Source: Burkholderiales bacterium (GTDB lineage: Bacteria > Pseudomonadota > Gammaproteobacteria > Burkholderiales > SG8-39). Taken from it: 7,481 bases of DNA. The DNA is taken from positions 1-7,481 of the forward strand of contig DAIDTN010000177.1 of assembly GCA_027457185.1 (NCBI GenBank), read 5' to 3'. Position numbers and translations under genes: made by a program. Position 1 is the stretch's first letter. Every line of letters starts with the position of its first letter. Positions 5,219 through 7,481 of this stretch are shown in pieces. The notes beneath the pieces were generated by a model. It was not told the DNA's origin, did no database searches, and saw only the letters and a list, made by a program, of their open reading frames with translations.

Positions 5219-5461
5219 GTTTGAGACAGCGGAAGGAAACAGGGCCTATAAATCAATGATTTTAGCTGATTGACCCGCTCTAGGGCGGAAATCGCGCCCG
5301 ATAGGCGAGCAGGCAGGGCGCGACAGGCCTATAATTGGACCTTCGTTTCATCACTGCGGACCTGCCTGACAGGGCCGCCCAATCTGGTCACACGTGGACA
5401 TATCAGCGAACTTATCCAGCGTTAATGCAGCTTTGCCCTCGCGCCTCCGACTGCAGGGTTT
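5219..5461. other. Divergent kdsB/rhlE intergenic region
   Basis: This 243-bp gap must hold the promoters for the minus-strand kdsB cluster and for rhlE. For rhlE there is a good -10 (listed separately). For kdsB, an AT-rich stretch around 5250-5272 could hold a -10, but I cannot pick a convincing -35/-10 pair. A small stem GGGCG-(7 nt)-CGCCC lies at about 5283-5299. No RNA gene or repeat copy is seen, and the open frame that overlaps the start of rhlE in another frame is a shadow. Confidence 0.5.
5330..5335 (+). promoter_or_regulatory. Candidate -10 box of the rhlE promoter (TATAAT)
   Basis: A perfect TATAAT lies in the divergent gap. The expected -35 position (about 5307-5312, GAGCAG) is a poor match to TTGACA. 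If used, transcription would start near 5342 and leave a leader of about 120 nt before rhlE, longer than needed for a simple ribosome-binding site. Confidence 0.4.
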
Positions 5462-6868
5462 ATGACCGTCGCCTCCTTTTCAGATCTTGGTCTGCTGCCG
5501 GAGTTGCTGCGCGCAGTCACCGACAAGGGTTACACCGAGCCTTCCCCGATTCAGGCGCAAGCCATCCCCGTGATCCTGCAGGGACTCGACGTCATGGGCG
5601 GCGCCCAGACCGGCACCGGCAAGACGGCAGGCTTTACCCTGCCGCTGTTGCAGCGGCTGGCGCCGCATGCCAACACCAGCGCTTCGCCCGCACGCCATCC
5701 GGTGCGCGCGCTGATCCTCACGCCGACGCGTGAGCTCGCCGCGCAGGTTGCCGAGAGTGTGCGCGACTACGGCAAGCACCTGGGGCTGCGTCCGGGCGTG
5801 GTGTTCGGCGGTGTCGACATCGTCCCGCAGATTCAGATGCTGCGCGCCGGCGTAGAGGTTCTGGTGGCAACTCCCGGACGCTTGCTGGATCACGTGCAGC
5901 AAAAGACGGTGATGCTGGGCCAGGTCGAGATTCTGGTGCTGGACGAGGCGGATCGCATGCTCGACATGGGGTTCATGCCGGACATCCGCCGCATCCTCGC
6001 GCTATTGCCGGCCAAGCGGCAGAGTCTGCTGTTTTCGGCCACGTTCTCCGAGGAGATCAAGCGGCTGGCAGACAATATGTTGCACCATCCCGTGCTGATA
6101 GAAGTGGCCCGGCCCAACGCCATGACCGAACTGGTGAGCCACGAGGTGCACCCGGTCAGGCGCGAACGAAAGCGCGACCTGCTCGCCCACCTGGTGCGCA
6201 CGCAGAACCTGTCGCAGGTGCTGGTATTCGGCGGCACGCGCCTCGGCGTGAATCGCCTCGCCTATCAGCTGCAGAAAGACGGTATCCATGCTGCCGCGAT
6301 CCACGGCGACAAATCGCAGGTGGAACGGATTCAGGCCCTGGCCGATTTCAAGTCCGGCAAGACGCCGGTGCTGGTGGCGACCGACGTGGCAGCGCGCGGC
6401 CTGGATATCCAGGAGTTGCCGGCGGTGATCAATTTCGAGTTGCCCGGCGCGCCTGAAGATTACGTGCACCGTATCGGCCGCACCGGCCGTGCCGGCTCCA
6501 CCGGCCGCGCCATTTCGCTGGTGTGTGCCGACGAGCACGAGAAACTGGCGGCAATCGAGAAATTCATCAAGCAACGCATACCGCAGACCATCATTCCCGG
6601 CTTCGCGCCGGACGCCTCGGGCGTGTCGGCGCTGATGCACACCGAGCGCGAGCGGCCCGATCGCCGCCCGGAGCGCGGCAGCAGCCTGACGCGCAACGGG
6701 CGTGCGCACGGCCCGAAGACGCCGGCGAAGCCGGTAGACACGATTTTTTCCGCGCCTTACGTACCGAGCAGCGCTGCTCCCGCCGCGGCCGAGCCGCCGC
6801 GGCCGGCGCCGCGGCAGCCGGGGCGCCAGGTAGCCGCGTTGCTGGGCGGCCTGCGCAAGACCGGCTAA
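5462..6868 (+). CDS. rhlE: DEAD-box ATP-dependent RNA helicase, RhlE type
   Basis: This cytosolic enzyme unwinds short RNA duplexes using ATP, with roles in ribosome assembly and RNA turnover. The 468-aa protein has all the family motifs: Q motif (Phe6 and PSPIQAQAIP, 27-36), motif I AQTGTGKT (48-55), PTRELAAQ, TPGRLLD, DEAD (161-164), SAT (192-194), VLVFGGTR (motif IV region), VATDVAARGLDI (305-316) and HRIGRTGRAG (336-345). After about residue 385 comes a low-complexity Arg/Pro/Ala-rich tail, the kind of basic extension that aids RNA binding in RhlE proteins. ATG 5462 is the only sensible start, since an in-frame stop lies at 5423-5425 with no other ATG between. Its Shine-Dalgarno (AGGG, 5455-5458) is only 3 nt away and weak. 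The gene diverges from kdsB, and its stop overlaps the convergent panB stop. The RhlE subgroup is chosen by overall similarity as I recall it. Confidence 0.93.
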   Translation: MTVASFSDLGLLPELLRAVTDKGYTEPSPIQAQAIPVILQGLDVMGGAQTGTGKTAGFTLPLLQRLAPHANTSASPARHPVRALILTPTRELAAQVAESVRDYGKHLGLRPGVVFGGVDIVPQIQMLRAGVEVLVATPGRLLDHVQQKTVMLGQVEILVLDEADRMLDMGFMPDIRRILALLPAKRQSLLFSATFSEEIKRLADNMLHHPVLIEVARPNAMTELVSHEVHPVRRERKRDLLAHLVRTQNLSQVLVFGGTRLGVNRLAYQLQKDGIHAAAIHGDKSQVERIQALADFKSGKTPVLVATDVAARGLDIQELPAVINFELPGAPEDYVHRIGRTGRAGSTGRAISLVCADEHEKLAAIEKFIKQRIPQTIIPGFAPDASGVSALMHTERERPDRRPERGSSLTRNGRAHGPKTPAKPVDTIFSAPYVPSSAAPAAAEPPRPAPRQPGRQVAALLGGLRKTG

Positions 6869-7481
6869 AAACTGTGTTCCGGTCCCGGATAGGAACCGTC
6901 CTTCACCGCGCGCACGTAGTTCTCCACCGCCTGCTGGATGCTCGTGGCGCCGTCCATGAAATTCCTCACAAACTTTGCCTTCCTGCCCGGGAACACGCCC
7001 AATAGGTCATACAGCACCAGGACCTGGCCGGAACAATCGCGCCCTGCGCCTATGCCTATGGTCGGAATCGACAGGCTGGCCGTGACCTCGGCGGCAAGCT
7101 TTGCCGGAATCGCTTCGAGCACGATCAGCCCGGCGCCCGCGCGCTCCAGCGCGAGCGCATCTTCGATCAACTGCCTGGCCGCGTCCTCGGTCTTGCCCTG
7201 CACGCGGAAACCGCCCAATTGGTGTACCGACTGCGGCGTGAGGCCGAGATGGCCACACACCGGTATACCCCGTTTCACCAGGAATTCCGTGGTCTGCGCA
7301 AAGGTCGCTCCGCCTTCCAGTTTGACCATGTGCGCGCCTGCCGCCATCAGCTGCGCGGCGTTGCGAAATGCCTGTTCGGCATTTTCCTGATAGCTGCCGA
7401 AGGGCATGTCGCCGATCAGGAACGCACGTTTCGCGCCGCGCGCAACGCAGCCCATGTGGTAGACCATGTCGGCCAGGGTGA
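6865..7481 (-). CDS. panB: 3-methyl-2-oxobutanoate hydroxymethyltransferase (ketopantoate hydroxymethyltransferase), N-terminus cut by window edge
   Basis: This cytosolic enzyme transfers a hydroxymethyl group from 5,10-methylene-tetrahydrofolate to 2-oxoisovalerate to make ketopantoate, the first committed step to pantothenate and CoA. About 205 C-terminal codons are visible; the family has about 265-280, so roughly 60-70 residues are missing, including the metal-binding GDS region. The frame is open to the edge (TLADMVYH...), so the internal Met at 7467 is not the start. Seen: ARGAKRAFLIGDMPFGSY, MVKLEGG with substrate-contacting Lys and Glu, GHLGLTPQSVHQLGGFRVQGK, LIVLEAIPAKLA with the likely catalytic Glu, GIGAGRDCSGQVLVLYDLLG, and the terminal KFVRNFMDGATSIQQAVENYV...YPGPEHSF. 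Its TAG (6867-6865) overlaps the rhlE stop, so no panC follows directly downstream. Confidence 0.96.
   Translation of the reverse strand, partial: TLADMVYHMGCVARGAKRAFLIGDMPFGSYQENAEQAFRNAAQLMAAGAHMVKLEGGATFAQTTEFLVKRGIPVCGHLGLTPQSVHQLGGFRVQGKTEDAARQLIEDALALERAGAGLIVLEAIPAKLAAEVTASLSIPTIGIGAGRDCSGQVLVLYDLLGVFPGRKAKFVRNFMDGATSIQQAVENYVRAVKDGSYPGPEHSF

Noticed and set aside
5335..5733. Plus-strand open frame of 132 codons overlapping the start of rhlE
   Set aside because: It is a different frame from the clearly conserved helicase N-terminus and has no recognisable content.

Overview
The window is about 7.5 kb of GC-rich bacterial DNA with dense, ordinary housekeeping genes. KDO (LPS) synthesis, a proton-pumping pyrophosphatase, a PPi-type phosphofructokinase and an RhlE-type helicase together suggest a Gram-negative proteobacterium. 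My best guess is a betaproteobacterium of the Nitrosomonadales/Burkholderiales type, inferred from protein style and gene neighbourhood only.

Layout from left to right: the N-terminal third of hppA (minus strand, cut by the window edge); a 409-bp divergent gap holding structured repeat copy 1; pfp, a 406-aa PPi-type phosphofructokinase (plus strand); a 320-bp convergent gap holding structured repeat copy 2; then a minus-strand cluster read right to left as kdsB, adk and a second phosphofructokinase (369 aa). Next comes a 243-bp divergent gap, the DEAD-box helicase rhlE (plus strand), and panB (minus strand, N-terminus cut by the right edge). The 3' ends of rhlE and panB overlap by 4 bp.

The genes centre on phosphoryl and pyrophosphate handling. 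HppA couples PPi hydrolysis to ion pumping, Pfp uses or makes PPi at the fructose-6-phosphate/fructose-1,6-bisphosphate step, the second PFK carries an ATP-like donor signature, and Adk balances adenine nucleotides. KdsB supplies CMP-KDO for LPS, RhlE remodels RNA, and PanB starts pantothenate synthesis.

The most unusual content is not protein-coding. Two directly oriented, diverged copies of a roughly 220-230 bp element (691-921 and 2265-2483) bracket pfp. Each has a GC-rich palindrome, two long hairpins with 22-bp stems (A and B), a short GC hairpin and a conserved tail. Where the copies differ inside the hairpin stems, most changes are paired and preserve base pairing. Hairpins A and B share a core in opposite orientation, as in BIME-like repeats. 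Copy 1 ends directly against the probable -10 box of pfp. I do not recognise this family by name.
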